DNA of 64,000 nt from an uncultured Armatimonadota bacterium (GCA_903899015.1 CAIUHP010000079.1:1-64000); one strand, 5' to 3'. Positions 52,231 through 62,227 are shown, numbered from the stretch's first letter. Translations and numbers: made by a program. Notes: generated by a model from the letters alone, not told the origin.

Positions 52231-54861
52231 ATGATGTCCATGCTTAGCCGTTCTACCTCTACCCTTGCTTTATCCATGCTCATGGCGGTCGAAATTTCGT
52301 TCGCGAGCGGGCCAAAACTTCCGAAGTACATGCATTCGGACGGAATGCGCGGTGTGTTCCCCCGACGCTTGATGGTGAAAGTGAACGGAGCCGACCGAGG
52401 TGCGGGAAACGGCGTCAAGCTTTCCAAAGAGCAACTCACCCGATTGTCGTTCCGATTAAATGGCGCTAAATTCTTGGGTGGCATTGCGCACGGTGGATGG
52501 ACCATGTGGGAGATTCCCGCAAATGTGAATCCACGAACTGCTTGGATCGCTCTCAGTCGGGAACCTGATGTTATCTGCACCGAACCGGTCAACAGGGTCT
52601 ATCCAGTGGGCTTACCTGTTCCTAACGATCCGGATTGGAGCTATGTGGAAACAAGTTCCACCTATGTCCTAGGCGGCCATATTGGCGGTGGAAGCAGTTC
52701 TTCGGGTGGTTTGGGCACCGCAGGAGTCAGTGGTTTCAGACGGCTTTGGAACCTTTGGGATATCAATGCGGTGACAGACGATACCGGTGGCGTGGTATCA
52801 GGAGGTTGGGCGATCTATCCGGGTCAATGGTATACGGCGGCAAACAAGCCTTCTGATTGTCCGATAATCGCTGTCGTAGACACTGGCCTGGATATGGACC
52901 ATCCCGATTTTATCAATGCGGGCGGAACAGGGACCGATGTCTCGCAGGGTGGCCAGTTGATGAGATCACTTAGCGCTTACTTTCAGAACGGATCCGTAGT
53001 ACCGGGCGTTGTTCCAACTGATCTCAATGGGCACGGCACGCATGTCGCGGGAATCGCACTGGCCGCTGGTAATAATGGCACGTTCAATAAGGACGGCGTT
53101 ATCGGTGTTGGTTACAACTCACGAGGAATGATCCTACGAGTTTTCGACTCTCAAGGCAATGCCAGTGATGTGGATGCGGCAGCAGCGATTATGTATGCAG
53201 CGGATAAGGGGGCAGCCATTATCAACTGTTCCCTCGGGACAACAAATTATTCCCAGCTATTCCAGGATGCAGTGACCTATGCAACCCAAAAGGGGAGCCT
53301 GGTTGTGGCAGCAGGCAATGAGAGCGGTTCTGGTGGAGGGAACCTTGGTCCGATCTATCCGGCAGCTTGCAGCGGTGCACTCGGCGTTACCGCAAATGCC
53401 CCTGGTCTTTACCAAGCGAGCGATTACTATGCGGGATACGGTAACTACGTTGGTATCGCTGCGCCCGGTGGCGATCTCGTAACTGTCAGCGTTACGGAAC
53501 AGCTTCTGCAATATGTGTTTTCAACCGCTACCCGATATGATTCTGAGTTGAGTCAGAACCCAGCAGTCGTTCCTCCCTACACATTGAATTACACCTACCT
53601 GATTGGCACATCCATGGCATGCCCACATGTCTCTGGTGCGGCCGGTTTGTTCTATGGCCAAAACAACATGCACCAATCGGACGGGTTCGCGAATCTGCGT
53701 GCCTATCAAGCACTTCAGCAATCGTCACTCGGCACGGCTGGGGCTCAAAATGGAGGTTGGTCACCGACACAGGGCTTCGGCTCACTCGACGTCCAAGGCT
53801 TGCTGCAATATGGAACAAACTCTAACCCGCGCGGTTCAACAGTAGGTGACGTTACTGGAATCGTCTACTATGGCGGAACCCCTGTTCCAAATACCAAGCT
53901 TGTGGCCACGCAGACTGTAGCTCCGTTTACTTCCTTTACAACCACTACATTTGCCGATGGCACGTACCGTTTCGATGGTTTCCCTCCCGGGATTTACGAC
54001 ATCAAAGCGATTCCATTTGGGAGTTCTAAAACTAAGCGCGTTCAAGTTTCTGCTGGTTGTGACATGCCAGGTATCGATTTCTTTATAGGTCCAGCAATCT
54101 CGGATCCAACCCCTCCAACGATCGCTCGATTTAAGTTTCTTGGCGGCAATACATCAAGCCTGAGTTTCGATCAGTGGGCTTACGATACAGAAACTGAAAT
54201 AGATTCAGCGACGTGTGAAATCGGAACCACAGCCAATGGTTCTAATATTCTGCCACCCCAGCTAATTCTCCCTGGGACGACTCGAGTTGACCTAACGGGC
54301 CTTAGACTCCCGAATAACTATTACGCCACCTTTAGCTACACAAACGGCGTTGGAAATGTAAGTAAGGCAGTTCGGGCAGCGTTTGCAGATTCTCTCGACG
54401 GTTTTGCAACTGATGCAGCGCCCAACACCGTACACGCTTTGAGCCATCTGGACATAAAGAGTGGGGGCCCCGGAACAAACGATGTGGCTTATGTTGCGAT
54501 CGACTTGACTAGTTTTGGTGCCAATGTGGCTGACGCTAAAATTACACTGCACGGAGCAGCCAACGGAACGACAGTTCCTGTAGGGGTTTATGGAACGAAT
54601 AATCCGAAATGGAGCGAATCTAAGTTAACTTGGAATACCGCTCCAGTTGTCTCCAACACGGTTATTGCAGAAACAAATGTCGGTGCAAGCAATTCTTACA
54701 GTTGGAACATCGCCCCCCTGGTCCAAGCGGCAAAGAAAGCTGGAGCAACAACCGTTACAATAGCTTTCAAGTGCGATTCACCTTCTGCAACGGGAGCTAC
54801 GTTTAGTAGCCGGCGTTCCAAATCGACGCCGCCAATTGTTCAAATAACGGCACACGACTAG
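52231..54861 (+). CDS. Secreted S8 subtilisin-like protease with carboxypeptidase-regulatory-like and DNRLRE-type C-terminal domains
   Basis: The 876-residue protein has a signal peptide (about 5-25), a prodomain-like part (about 40-120), a Gly/Ser-rich insertion (about 145-170) and the S8 triad: D217 in 'AVVDTGLD', H268 in 'NGHGTHVAG' and S461 in 'GTSMACPHVSG'. The oxyanion Asn lies in 'VVAAGNES'. A domain of about 85 residues follows ('DVTGIVYYGGTPVPNTKL', 'DGTYRFDGFPPGIYDIKA') with the carboxypeptidase-regulatory-like fold. Residues about 720-876 contain 'KWSESKLTWNTAP', the mark of the DNRLRE domain found at the end of many large secreted bacterial proteins. It degrades protein outside the cell, in step with the S53 and M1 enzymes. 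Confidence 0.92.
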   Translation: MMSMLSRSTSTLALSMLMAVEISFASGPKLPKYMHSDGMRGVFPRRLMVKVNGADRGAGNGVKLSKEQLTRLSFRLNGAKFLGGIAHGGWTMWEIPANVNPRTAWIALSREPDVICTEPVNRVYPVGLPVPNDPDWSYVETSSTYVLGGHIGGGSSSSGGLGTAGVSGFRRLWNLWDINAVTDDTGGVVSGGWAIYPGQWYTAANKPSDCPIIAVVDTGLDMDHPDFINAGGTGTDVSQGGQLMRSLSAYFQNGSVVPGVVPTDLNGHGTHVAGIALAAGNNGTFNKDGVIGVGYNSRGMILRVFDSQGNASDVDAAAAIMYAADKGAAIINCSLGTTNYSQLFQDAVTYATQKGSLVVAAGNESGSGGGNLGPIYPAACSGALGVTANAPGLYQASDYYAGYGNYVGIAAPGGDLVTVSVTEQLLQYVFSTATRYDSELSQNPAVVPPYTLNYTYLIGTSMACPHVSGAAGLFYGQNNMHQSDGFANLRAYQALQQSSLGTAGAQNGGWSPTQGFGSLDVQGLLQYGTNSNPRGSTVGDVTGIVYYGGTPVPNTKLVATQTVAPFTSFTTTTFADGTYRFDGFPPGIYDIKAIPFGSSKTKRVQVSAGCDMPGIDFFIGPAISDPTPPTIARFKFLGGNTSSLSFDQWAYDTETEIDSATCEIGTTANGSNILPPQLILPGTTRVDLTGLRLPNNYYATFSYTNGVGNVSKAVRAAFADSLDGFATDAAPNTVHALSHLDIKSGGPGTNDVAYVAIDLTSFGANVADAKITLHGAANGTTVPVGVYGTNNPKWSESKLTWNTAPVVSNTVIAETNVGASNSYSWNIAPLVQAAKKAGATTVTIAFKCDSPSATGATFSSRRSKSTPPIVQITAHD

Positions 54862-55149
54862 ATTCCTAGTGAGAGCTTATCGAAATATCTTGAGCTCAAA
54901 GCCTTGGCCACGAGTCTACGTTTGAAGGTTGGATCAATCAAAGAATAGGAAAGCAAGCAGTTCCTGTGTGAATCGGACTCAACCCTGGCCAAGATTTGCA
55001 CAGTTAACATAACACGCCATTTTATTCTTATGATTTCTTCAGAATGGCGAAAAGATGGTGGGCCCCGATATTTTTGTGGACCGCGATATTGCTTCAGTCT
55101 CCTTCTCTTGTTCGAACTCTCCAGCATGAAACCGGCTTTCGGGACACTC

Positions 55150-56775
55150 TTATTCCTGGCGAGTAACGATCGGAACGTAACCTGTTTCAAGTCCTTTGGG
55201 TGGGGTTACGAGCATCGCGGAGTCAAGCACGGTTAGCGTTCCGGTTTTTGGTGGGGGAAGATACTCTTTACGCGTCGTCCAACTCGCGTGAATCTTCTCG
55301 ACGGTTGACTGAAGACGAGCTTTCTCGGCTTCCGTCAAATCAGCATCTTGGAGCGCAGGCTGATCGATAAAGCGAAACCAATAGTAGGTTAAAGTGCTAC
55401 CGTCAGCCATCTTGACACGGAAGGGACCAGCTTTTGGTCCCGAACGATGCCACACATTGTCACCAGACTCAGGCGACGTGTAGGGTCTTGTATGAGCTGC
55501 GGGCAGGAATTGAGCTTCTTTGAGACCCGTCTCGTTCGGAACTTCGTCGGCTCTTAAAGCGATCAATTGCTTGCCTTCTTTTCGCGTGTACTCTGGGAAA
55601 GATCCTCGCCGAACTTTGCCGTTCCAAGGCTCAAGGACGGAATCCTTCCACTGCAGGCCGAATGTTGTTCCGTCGAATGACTTAGGCTCGACCCACTTTT
55701 CGTAACCACGAATAGGCAGATTGTCAGTCCCTTGCTTCACATTAAGCGGCCAAGCTTTACATGGCGGAACGATCATTCCTTTCGTGTCGAATTTCCCGGA
55801 TGGCTCGACACCCCCGGAAAGCCATGCCGCAACTTGATCGTACAAGGCAGCTTTGGAATAGTGGCTCAAGTTGTGGATCAAAACCGTCTTACCGTCTTTA
55901 TCGGCTGGGAACTGCAATTTGGGAATCTTGTTATATACGTCCCCTTTAGAATCCTGTGCGGTGAACCTCGGAACGGTGTTCACCTCAATAGCTCCTCCGC
56001 TCACTAAGCCGGGACGAGCATCAAGGCCACGCCCCACTGCGAGCGGATAGTTGCGAGAAATTCTTGTCCAAGTAGAAGGAGTGTAGAAGGCTACCGGACC
56101 TCTGAAATTCTTCGAATTCAAGAAAAGAGTCCAACATTGATTGCCGGTTGGCACCGGAAGTCCCGCAGTGGTGGCTTTCGCCTGGGTGAGTGGAAGAGCC
56201 ATCCAAGCGTATCCGAGAAGGTCTCCGTTGGTTCCGGGTTTAAATGTGAATCCGTCGGGAGGAACCAGGATGTGCGAGCTAATTTGAGCGATCCCCATTT
56301 GGTCTGCCCGCAATGCTTTTCGACCTTCTCCCCCGCCAAATGCCCAACCAGGAGACGAAATCTCGTGGTTGTATCCGTTCGATGTGCCGTTCATTCGGAA
56401 TTTAGCGGTTGTACTGCCAAATGCGGTACTCGCCCAAAAACCGAGGCCACCTTCAATGGTCTGGAAAACATCCCGATAGCTCGGACCACGCTCTGGCCAG
56501 TTGTCCCGAGCAACAGTTCCATGCGGCAGCAAGGGGGTATTAATCTTTCGATTTTCGGGAATGATCCATATCGACGCTAGACCAATTTGAAAGTCGCGTA
56601 AGGGTCGCTCCACTAGAGGCCATGCCGTCGCGTAAAGACTCACACCGTATCCGTATTCATCAGGTGATGCCGGAACATCCATACCGATATAGCCGGCAAG
56701 ACCATTGGAAACTAGCTTAGGTGCCTGGTGAACATGGGTACCTACGTGTGACAGAGCGAGTAGTGCGATAAACAT
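55150..56775 (-). CDS. Large secreted protein of unknown function
   Basis: The 541-residue frame begins with a short hydrophobic stretch (MFIALLALSHVGTHVHQA) that could be a signal peptide. The body is rich in aromatic residues, Gly and Pro, and has blocks such as 'FWASTAFGSTTAKFRMNG', 'GYAWMALPLTQAK' and 'WTLFLNSKNFRGPVAFYTP', which suggest a beta-rich secreted fold. I do not recognise a family. No catalytic motif is apparent. It is transcribed alone on the minus strand. The 288 nt between it and the S8 gene show no gene; a 110-codon frame there has an odd composition and is rejected. Confidence 0.65.
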   Translation of the reverse strand: MFIALLALSHVGTHVHQAPKLVSNGLAGYIGMDVPASPDEYGYGVSLYATAWPLVERPLRDFQIGLASIWIIPENRKINTPLLPHGTVARDNWPERGPSYRDVFQTIEGGLGFWASTAFGSTTAKFRMNGTSNGYNHEISSPGWAFGGGEGRKALRADQMGIAQISSHILVPPDGFTFKPGTNGDLLGYAWMALPLTQAKATTAGLPVPTGNQCWTLFLNSKNFRGPVAFYTPSTWTRISRNYPLAVGRGLDARPGLVSGGAIEVNTVPRFTAQDSKGDVYNKIPKLQFPADKDGKTVLIHNLSHYSKAALYDQVAAWLSGGVEPSGKFDTKGMIVPPCKAWPLNVKQGTDNLPIRGYEKWVEPKSFDGTTFGLQWKDSVLEPWNGKVRRGSFPEYTRKEGKQLIALRADEVPNETGLKEAQFLPAAHTRPYTSPESGDNVWHRSGPKAGPFRVKMADGSTLTYYWFRFIDQPALQDADLTEAEKARLQSTVEKIHASWTTRKEYLPPPKTGTLTVLDSAMLVTPPKGLETGYVPIVTRQE

Positions 56776-56831
56776 GACGTTCTTGAATCTTTAGCCTATT
56801 CTGCCCGCACTGAGAGCTTTGGTGCTCGTGC

Positions 56832-56837
56832 TAACCT
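56832..56837 (+). promoter_or_regulatory. -10-like box TAACCT, 6 nt before GTG start
   Basis: TAACCT ends 6 nt before the GTG at 56844, the same layout as at 8512 and 21904. It supports GTG 56844 as start over the ATG seven codons later. Confidence 0.4.
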
Positions 56838-56843
56838 GAGAGT

Positions 56844-57566
56844 GTGCTTGAGCTTCCAAAGGCAATGCTAGTGGACTTGGACGACACGATCCTTTGGTTC
56901 GGAGATCGAAAGCAAGTTCTTACGCGCGTCTCGTTTGAATTTGAAGCTGAGTTAAGTCCGATTCAACCCATTAGAGCCGCTCAAGAGCTAGAAGATGCCC
57001 TTGCTGAATTTTGGGGAGATCAGGACCGCTATGAAAAGTGGCGATTTCTCATCCGCGAATCACGCCATCATCTGATCTCCGAAGTGTTTGAAAAATGGCA
57101 ATTTCGAGCCAACGGGCTGACTCCTGAGGTGGCTATTCGCTTCGCTGAGCAATTCCATCAGTATCGGTCAACGGAAGCGGTGCTGTTCTCGGGCGCGGTT
57201 GAGGCGCTCGTTAAGTTGCGAGAACAAGGAGTGCTCTTAGCTCTAGTCACCAACGGAGACAGTCAGGTTCAGCGCGCTAAGATTGATCGGTTTGACCTGG
57301 CCAAGCACTTTCACCATGTTCAAATTGAGGGTGAAATGGGTTTTGGTAAGCCGAATCCACGAGCCTATTTGCATGCGATGTCTGTTCTAGGCGTGAATGC
57401 TCACGAAACTTGGATGGTCGGAGACAACCTAGATTGGGAAGTGGCCGCACCACAAAGGTTGGGCATCTACTCTGTTTGGCACGACCATTCGAATAAGGGC
57501 CTGCCGCCTGGAACGAGCATTCGTCCTGATCGCATTATTCAACGCATTTCCGAGTTGGTTGCCTGA
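56844..57566 (+). CDS. HAD-superfamily hydrolase (phosphatase)
   Basis: The 240-residue protein has all four HAD motifs: 'LVDLDDTIL' (nucleophile and general acid Asp), 'LALVTNGD' (Thr), the lysine in 'FGKPNPRAY', and 'MVGDNLDWEV' (metal-binding Asp). A helical C1 cap of about 80 residues lies between motifs I and II. It is in the YjjG/pyrimidine-nucleotidase and haloacid-dehalogenase-like group that removes phosphate from small molecules; the substrate cannot be told. The stop abuts the convergent lipoprotein gene with no spacer. Confidence 0.88.
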   Translation: MLELPKAMLVDLDDTILWFGDRKQVLTRVSFEFEAELSPIQPIRAAQELEDALAEFWGDQDRYEKWRFLIRESRHHLISEVFEKWQFRANGLTPEVAIRFAEQFHQYRSTEAVLFSGAVEALVKLREQGVLLALVTNGDSQVQRAKIDRFDLAKHFHHVQIEGEMGFGKPNPRAYLHAMSVLGVNAHETWMVGDNLDWEVAAPQRLGIYSVWHDHSNKGLPPGTSIRPDRIIQRISELVA

Positions 57567-58304
57567 TTATTGACGGGTAAGAGTGAGCCAACATGTTCCT
57601 GGCTTCAGAGTTAGGCTATCGACCCGAATGACGAGGTTGGTTCCGTCATAAGAATAAGGAGCCGCACTCTTTTGAGTCGCAGTTCCATAGAAAGTTTTTA
57701 GCGACGGTGAAGTCAGAGCGCCGAGCGGGACGAAGTACCCGCCAAAGGTTCCCCCACCAATCCAGGGACCCACGCTCGAAGCAGTACCAACCCATTTCCC
57801 TTTTGCATCCACGGTGGAAGTCACACCGCCAAAATCGACGACTCGCCCCTGATCGAAAATGATCAACTCTCCGTTATAAGTTCCAGTCGTCGGAACTTGT
57901 TGTCCAGTTCCGAGTGTCGGACTCGCCTGTTGAGAGAGCGTTGCCGTCGCGATGGTGGTACTGTTCTGACTCAGCGTGAAGCTGAAATCGGTTGCGGAGT
58001 TGCTGGCAACGACGGAACCGTACGCCTTGGTTCCAGATTCGTCTAACACGCCGACGATGCCTGAGCGACTGATGGTTCCTTGGATGCTGGAGTTCCAAAA
58101 ATAGCCGCTAAAGTGTCCCGGAGCATAGAAATTCGCTACGATGGGTGAAGAACCGGTCGTTATATTTGACCCTCCCAGGACGTTGACGGTTCCCCGGTAA
58201 TACATGAGTGGGGTTTGAACAACATTCGATCCCGTCCCACCGCCTCCGCAACCGAAAATGGTGCCGAATGCAAAGACGGACAACAGACCCATTCGAAGCT
58301 TCAT
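57567..58304 (-). CDS. Putative lipoprotein, beta-rich, unknown function
   Basis: From ATG 58304 the product has 245 residues (a TTG three codons earlier is possible). It begins with a lipoprotein signal peptide 'MKLRMGLLSVFAFGTIFGC', with the lipidated Cys followed by a glycine run (GGGG). The remaining part is Gly/Ser/Thr-rich with alternating hydrophobic residues, as in a beta-barrel or sandwich ('GTYNGELIIFDQGRVVDFGG'). No known domain. It should be anchored to a membrane face. It stands alone. Confidence 0.68.
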   Translation of the reverse strand: MKLRMGLLSVFAFGTIFGCGGGGTGSNVVQTPLMYYRGTVNVLGGSNITTGSSPIVANFYAPGHFSGYFWNSSIQGTISRSGIVGVLDESGTKAYGSVVASNSATDFSFTLSQNSTTIATATLSQQASPTLGTGQQVPTTGTYNGELIIFDQGRVVDFGGVTSTVDAKGKWVGTASSVGPWIGGGTFGGYFVPLGALTSPSLKTFYGTATQKSAAPYSYDGTNLVIRVDSLTLKPGTCWLTLTRQ

Positions 58305-58426
58305 CGCAATCAATAAGATACAACACCGACAAACGAGCCGTGGAAAGACTTGGCAAAATCTTCGACCTTTAATAAGTTCTTATTCACCTAGAATGAGGGC
58401 GGGCATAAGATCCCGATTAAAAACCT

Positions 58427-60190
58427 ATGATCACCGCACTTATTGCTGCTCTCCTTATTCAATCGCCGTCCTCGGTATCGGTCAAGCAAGTATCTGGTCA
58501 CTGGACGATGACCGTTAGCGGTAAGCCCTTCACCGTGAAAGGAGCAGGCGGCGACGGGTCGTGGTCATTGCTAGCATCTGCCGGCGGCAATTCTGTGCGA
58601 ACCTGGGGTGCGGAGAACATTGAATCCGACCTCGTGAAGGCGCAAAAAGCGGGAGTCAAGGTGATGGTTGGCATTTGGCTGGGCCATAAAGAACATGGTT
58701 TCAAATATGACGATCCGGCCCAAGTAACCAAACAATTCGAGCAAGCCAAAGCAGTCATTCAAAAATACAAAGACAATCCAGCCGTGCTGATATGGGGCAT
58801 CGGAAATGAGATGGAAGGGTATGAACAGGGTGACGATCCTGCGATCTGGACCGCCGTTGAAGACATCGCGCACATGGCGCATAAAATCGATCCCAATCAC
58901 CCAACCGCAACCGTGATCGCCGAGATCGGCGGAAAGAAAGTGCCTGCCATTCACAACATGTGCCCGAGCATCGACATTATCGGCATCAACAGCTATGCAG
59001 GGGCATCCAGCATTTACGAGCGATATGTGAAGCAAGGAGGCACGAAGCCTTACGTAATTACCGAGTGCGGACCTCCGGGAGCCTGGGAATCCAAGAACTC
59101 TCCTTGGCAGCGCCCGATCGAATTAACGAGTACGGAGAAGGAAGCCTGGTATGCAAGAGCCTATAAGTCGAATGTTGTGGACTACCCGGATCTTTGCTTA
59201 GGTTGCTTTTCTTTCCTTTGGAGCCACAAGCAAGAGGCGACCGCAACATGGTTTGGTATGTTTCTGCCTGACGGTACAAAATTGGGTGCCGTCGATGCCA
59301 TGCAGAAAGCTTGGTCTGGAAAGCCGGTTGAACATCCGTGCCCTCGAATCGAAGCCATGTCGGTTGACGGAGATCCTGCCGTCGATCCTGGCGATTCCGT
59401 AAAGGCTCACCTTACTGCATCCGACCCGAAGTCGGACCCTATCAAATGCTCTTGGAGCTTAGTGAGTGACAGCGGAGTGATCGGGGTAAACGGAGACAAA
59501 GAAGACATTCCTGACACGGTTGCGGGAGCGATCTTGAGTTCGTCAAACGACTCTGCTTCAATCAAAATGCCGAAGACTCCTGGAGCGTATCGCCTCTTTG
59601 TGGTTGTTCGAAACACACATGGAGGAGCCGCCGTCGCCAATATCCCGTTGCGAGTTCGAGGCGCCATTCCGATTGCTCAGGGAGCAAAGGTCAAACTCCC
59701 TTTTGAAATTTATATGGGCGGCAAAGCCGATCTTCCTTTTGTTCCTGCCGGTTGGATGGGGGACGCGGGAAACATGAAATTGGAAATGAGTTCGCAGGAC
59801 GAATCTCATTCAGGCTCCAAATGCATTCGCTGGGACTACACTGCCAGCCAAGGTTGGGGCGGAATTGCATGGCAAAGTCCCGAAGGCGATTGGGGAGACA
59901 AACCAGGTGGTTACGATTTAACTGGTGCCAAGAAGCTTGTCGTGTGGGCCAAGGGAAGATACGGTGGCGAGCAAGTCACTTTTAGCCTCGGCATCATAAA
60001 GAACGACAAAAAATACTTCGATACCGCGATTGTAAACGGCGAAAAGCACGAACTGAGTCAATCTTGGCAGAAATTTGAACTGAGTCTATCGGGCAAAGAT
60101 CTGTCCCGCGTTAAAACGGGGCTGGTCATGGTAATTGCCAGTCAAGGGAAGCCGGCAACTGTTTACCTTGATGACATCAAGATCGAATAG
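58427..60190 (+). CDS. Secreted GH2-like (beta/alpha)8 glycosidase with C-terminal carbohydrate-binding-like domain
   Basis: The 587-residue protein begins with a short signal peptide (MITALIAALLIQSP). Residues about 35-300 form a TIM barrel with acid/base E128 in 'LIWGIGNEMEG' and nucleophile E213 in 'YVITECGPPGAW', the N-E and T-E pattern of clan GH-A enzymes such as GH2. A linker Ig-like domain ('VDPGDSVKAHLTASDPKSDPI') follows, and then a C-terminal beta-sandwich (about 430-587, 'DYTASQGWGGIAWQSPEGDWG') like CBM11/CBM-type glycan binders. The N-terminal sandwich domains of true GH2 are absent. The substrate is unknown. It converges with the GH50-like gene with a 3-nt gap. Confidence 0.75.
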   Translation: MITALIAALLIQSPSSVSVKQVSGHWTMTVSGKPFTVKGAGGDGSWSLLASAGGNSVRTWGAENIESDLVKAQKAGVKVMVGIWLGHKEHGFKYDDPAQVTKQFEQAKAVIQKYKDNPAVLIWGIGNEMEGYEQGDDPAIWTAVEDIAHMAHKIDPNHPTATVIAEIGGKKVPAIHNMCPSIDIIGINSYAGASSIYERYVKQGGTKPYVITECGPPGAWESKNSPWQRPIELTSTEKEAWYARAYKSNVVDYPDLCLGCFSFLWSHKQEATATWFGMFLPDGTKLGAVDAMQKAWSGKPVEHPCPRIEAMSVDGDPAVDPGDSVKAHLTASDPKSDPIKCSWSLVSDSGVIGVNGDKEDIPDTVAGAILSSSNDSASIKMPKTPGAYRLFVVVRNTHGGAAVANIPLRVRGAIPIAQGAKVKLPFEIYMGGKADLPFVPAGWMGDAGNMKLEMSSQDESHSGSKCIRWDYTASQGWGGIAWQSPEGDWGDKPGGYDLTGAKKLVVWAKGRYGGEQVTFSLGIIKNDKKYFDTAIVNGEKHELSQSWQKFELSLSGKDLSRVKTGLVMVIASQGKPATVYLDDIKIE

Positions 60191-60193
60191 TCG

Positions 60194-62227
60194 TTAATTC
60201 AGACCTAATCGAATACGATATCCGGCTCCATGAATCTTTCGTGCGGCCTGAATCATCTCGGGATACGGCTTGTCGGTAACCGACACAAGTCCGATGTTGT
60301 AGTTTTCGCCGTCCCACGATCGTCCAGTTAATGGCTCGTCCGTGTATTGGAACCAGTGGCAACCGATAAAGGATGGGTTCTTGAGAACACTGGTTACGTA
60401 ATCGTCATACATTGCTGCTCGAGCGGCTTGATCGGGTGTCGACACGAGTCCTGGGTGGAACATGCCACGGTCGAGAGCTCCAAAATGAAACTCGCCAATA
60501 ATGCATGGCTTGTTGAAGGCGGCCACTCTTCCCCACTTATCCTCGTCCAATCTGGGCGAATATATGTTGTAGCTCATCACGTCACAGATTTCCGAAGCCG
60601 CTTGTTCGGCTTCCGGGCCATACCATGCAAACCGACATCCCAAATAGAGGTGACTAGGATCCTGGACTTTCAGCTCGTCTCGAATAACTGAGAAATACTT
60701 CAGAGCCAAGCGTTTGACGAAAAGCGAGCAATCACCTCGACTCTCAGAAGTAAGCGACTTGAGTGTGACGGGTTGTGTGAACGCATCCCAGCTTGCAAAG
60801 CTTGTACTCCATGCCAAATTCAATCGCGCCACATCAACGTATTTCTTCTGAAGTTGATCGACAAAAACGGCCTTGCCCGGCGAACCCGCATTCGCTTTAA
60901 GTGCACCGATGGCGAGTCCATATCGACCGTCCGCCCCGTCGCCCGCCCAACTCAACTCGTTGTCTACGAAGTACCCAATACACCAAGGGTCGCCTTTAAC
61001 CTTGACGATGAGCGAGGACAAGCTTTGCTTTACATCGGCATTAAATTGAGGATCGAATGGATCGTGCATCTTGGACCAATAATCACTTCCACTGCTCAGC
61101 CGAGCGTGATTTCCGCTGATTCCTCCGGATGCAACGTAAGGCACTTTACCGTTTCGGTAAAAACTTTCGTCTGCCCAATTTCCAATTGTGTTAAAACCCC
61201 ATGACTGCAATCGAGCAAGTGTTTGAGAGCGCCAACTCTTCAGGTAGTTGTCACCAAATTTACGATAAAGGTTGGCCCCGTAGAAGTTGAAAACGTCCCC
61301 GCTTGTCACAGGCCCCGAATGCATCCCACTGACCGTCAATCGAAAGCGGCTCAATGGCGAGAATTTATCGGGAAGCGATTGAAACATTGTCTCGCGTCCA
61401 GTGATGAAAGTCGACTCATCTGGCACGATGGTGTCTATCCCGTACGAAAAGAACATCCGACCGGCAGGGTCAACTAGCCACCACTTACCATTAACTTTCT
61501 CGGTTCGAAAGAAACCGGTCGATTTGAGGGCCGGATGACTAAGGGTTCCCCCAAATTCATCCCGATCTTTCAAAACGGGAATGGCTTTCAATATCTTTTC
61601 TTCGGAATCTCTCTGGATGGCGAAGTCAGTGGTCGAGTGAACTTTTCCTGGCCAGTCCGCCTTTGCATACTGGCCGAATCCATCAACTATTCCGACCATC
61701 GAGGCTTCTGCGCCCGCTACGGTTTCAATATTCGTCAGTTCAAGCGGAGTGTCCGACTTTATGTCGTGCAAAAAGAATTGCAAGGAGACGACGTGACCGA
61801 GTTGAAACGCTCCGTCACCGTTGGCTGACGCATTGGTGCCACCTGCGACGGGAGGAATTCCTCTCATGCCCACTGACGTCGGATCTGGACCAAATGCGAC
61901 GACAATATGCTCGGTTTGTCCGGCGGAGACGGTTGTATTGGCTGTTCGAGAATGATGCCATCCGTCAGCCAAAACATCATCGTCAAATCGAATCCCTAGC
62001 GTGATCGGTACCGAGCCAGGATTGTGAACAGTGAACACGAGGCCCCGTGAATGACTCCAATTCCAAGGAGATTTGGGAGTAAACGTAATATTGGGCCATT
62101 CGTTTTGATGATAAACCACCGAGATTCCGCCTGGTAACGGCTGAACACTTGTGTTATTTGGTTTCAGATCAAAACCGCTTAAAGGCGCCTGCGCCGATAA
62201 AAGGACCAGAGCTTTCAGAATCAGCAT
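60194..62227 (-). CDS. Secreted GH50-type beta-agarase-like glycosidase
   Basis: 677 residues from ATG 62227 (GTG one codon earlier), with a signal peptide (LILKALVLLSAQA). The N-terminal 200 residues are a CBM-like sandwich; the barrel follows with 'GKWWLVDPAGRMFFSYGID', 'LQSWGFNTIGNWAD', acid/base near E425 in 'YFVDNELSWAG' and nucleophile near E580 in 'CIIGEFHFGALDRG'. The end 'HWFQYTDEPLTGRSWDGENY' is strongly like GH50 agarases. These cut beta-1,4 links in agarose or related galactans. In a non-marine organism the natural substrate may be another galactan (inference). Convergent with the GH2-like gene. Confidence 0.82.
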   Translation of the reverse strand: MLILKALVLLSAQAPLSGFDLKPNNTSVQPLPGGISVVYHQNEWPNITFTPKSPWNWSHSRGLVFTVHNPGSVPITLGIRFDDDVLADGWHHSRTANTTVSAGQTEHIVVAFGPDPTSVGMRGIPPVAGGTNASANGDGAFQLGHVVSLQFFLHDIKSDTPLELTNIETVAGAEASMVGIVDGFGQYAKADWPGKVHSTTDFAIQRDSEEKILKAIPVLKDRDEFGGTLSHPALKSTGFFRTEKVNGKWWLVDPAGRMFFSYGIDTIVPDESTFITGRETMFQSLPDKFSPLSRFRLTVSGMHSGPVTSGDVFNFYGANLYRKFGDNYLKSWRSQTLARLQSWGFNTIGNWADESFYRNGKVPYVASGGISGNHARLSSGSDYWSKMHDPFDPQFNADVKQSLSSLIVKVKGDPWCIGYFVDNELSWAGDGADGRYGLAIGALKANAGSPGKAVFVDQLQKKYVDVARLNLAWSTSFASWDAFTQPVTLKSLTSESRGDCSLFVKRLALKYFSVIRDELKVQDPSHLYLGCRFAWYGPEAEQAASEICDVMSYNIYSPRLDEDKWGRVAAFNKPCIIGEFHFGALDRGMFHPGLVSTPDQAARAAMYDDYVTSVLKNPSFIGCHWFQYTDEPLTGRSWDGENYNIGLVSVTDKPYPEMIQAARKIHGAGYRIRLGLN

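Noticed and set aside
54858-55190. 110-codon minus-strand frame between S8 protease and secreted unknown
   Set aside because: Its composition is odd (Arg/Lys/Pro clusters), it overlaps both neighbours, and it contains no recognisable motif.
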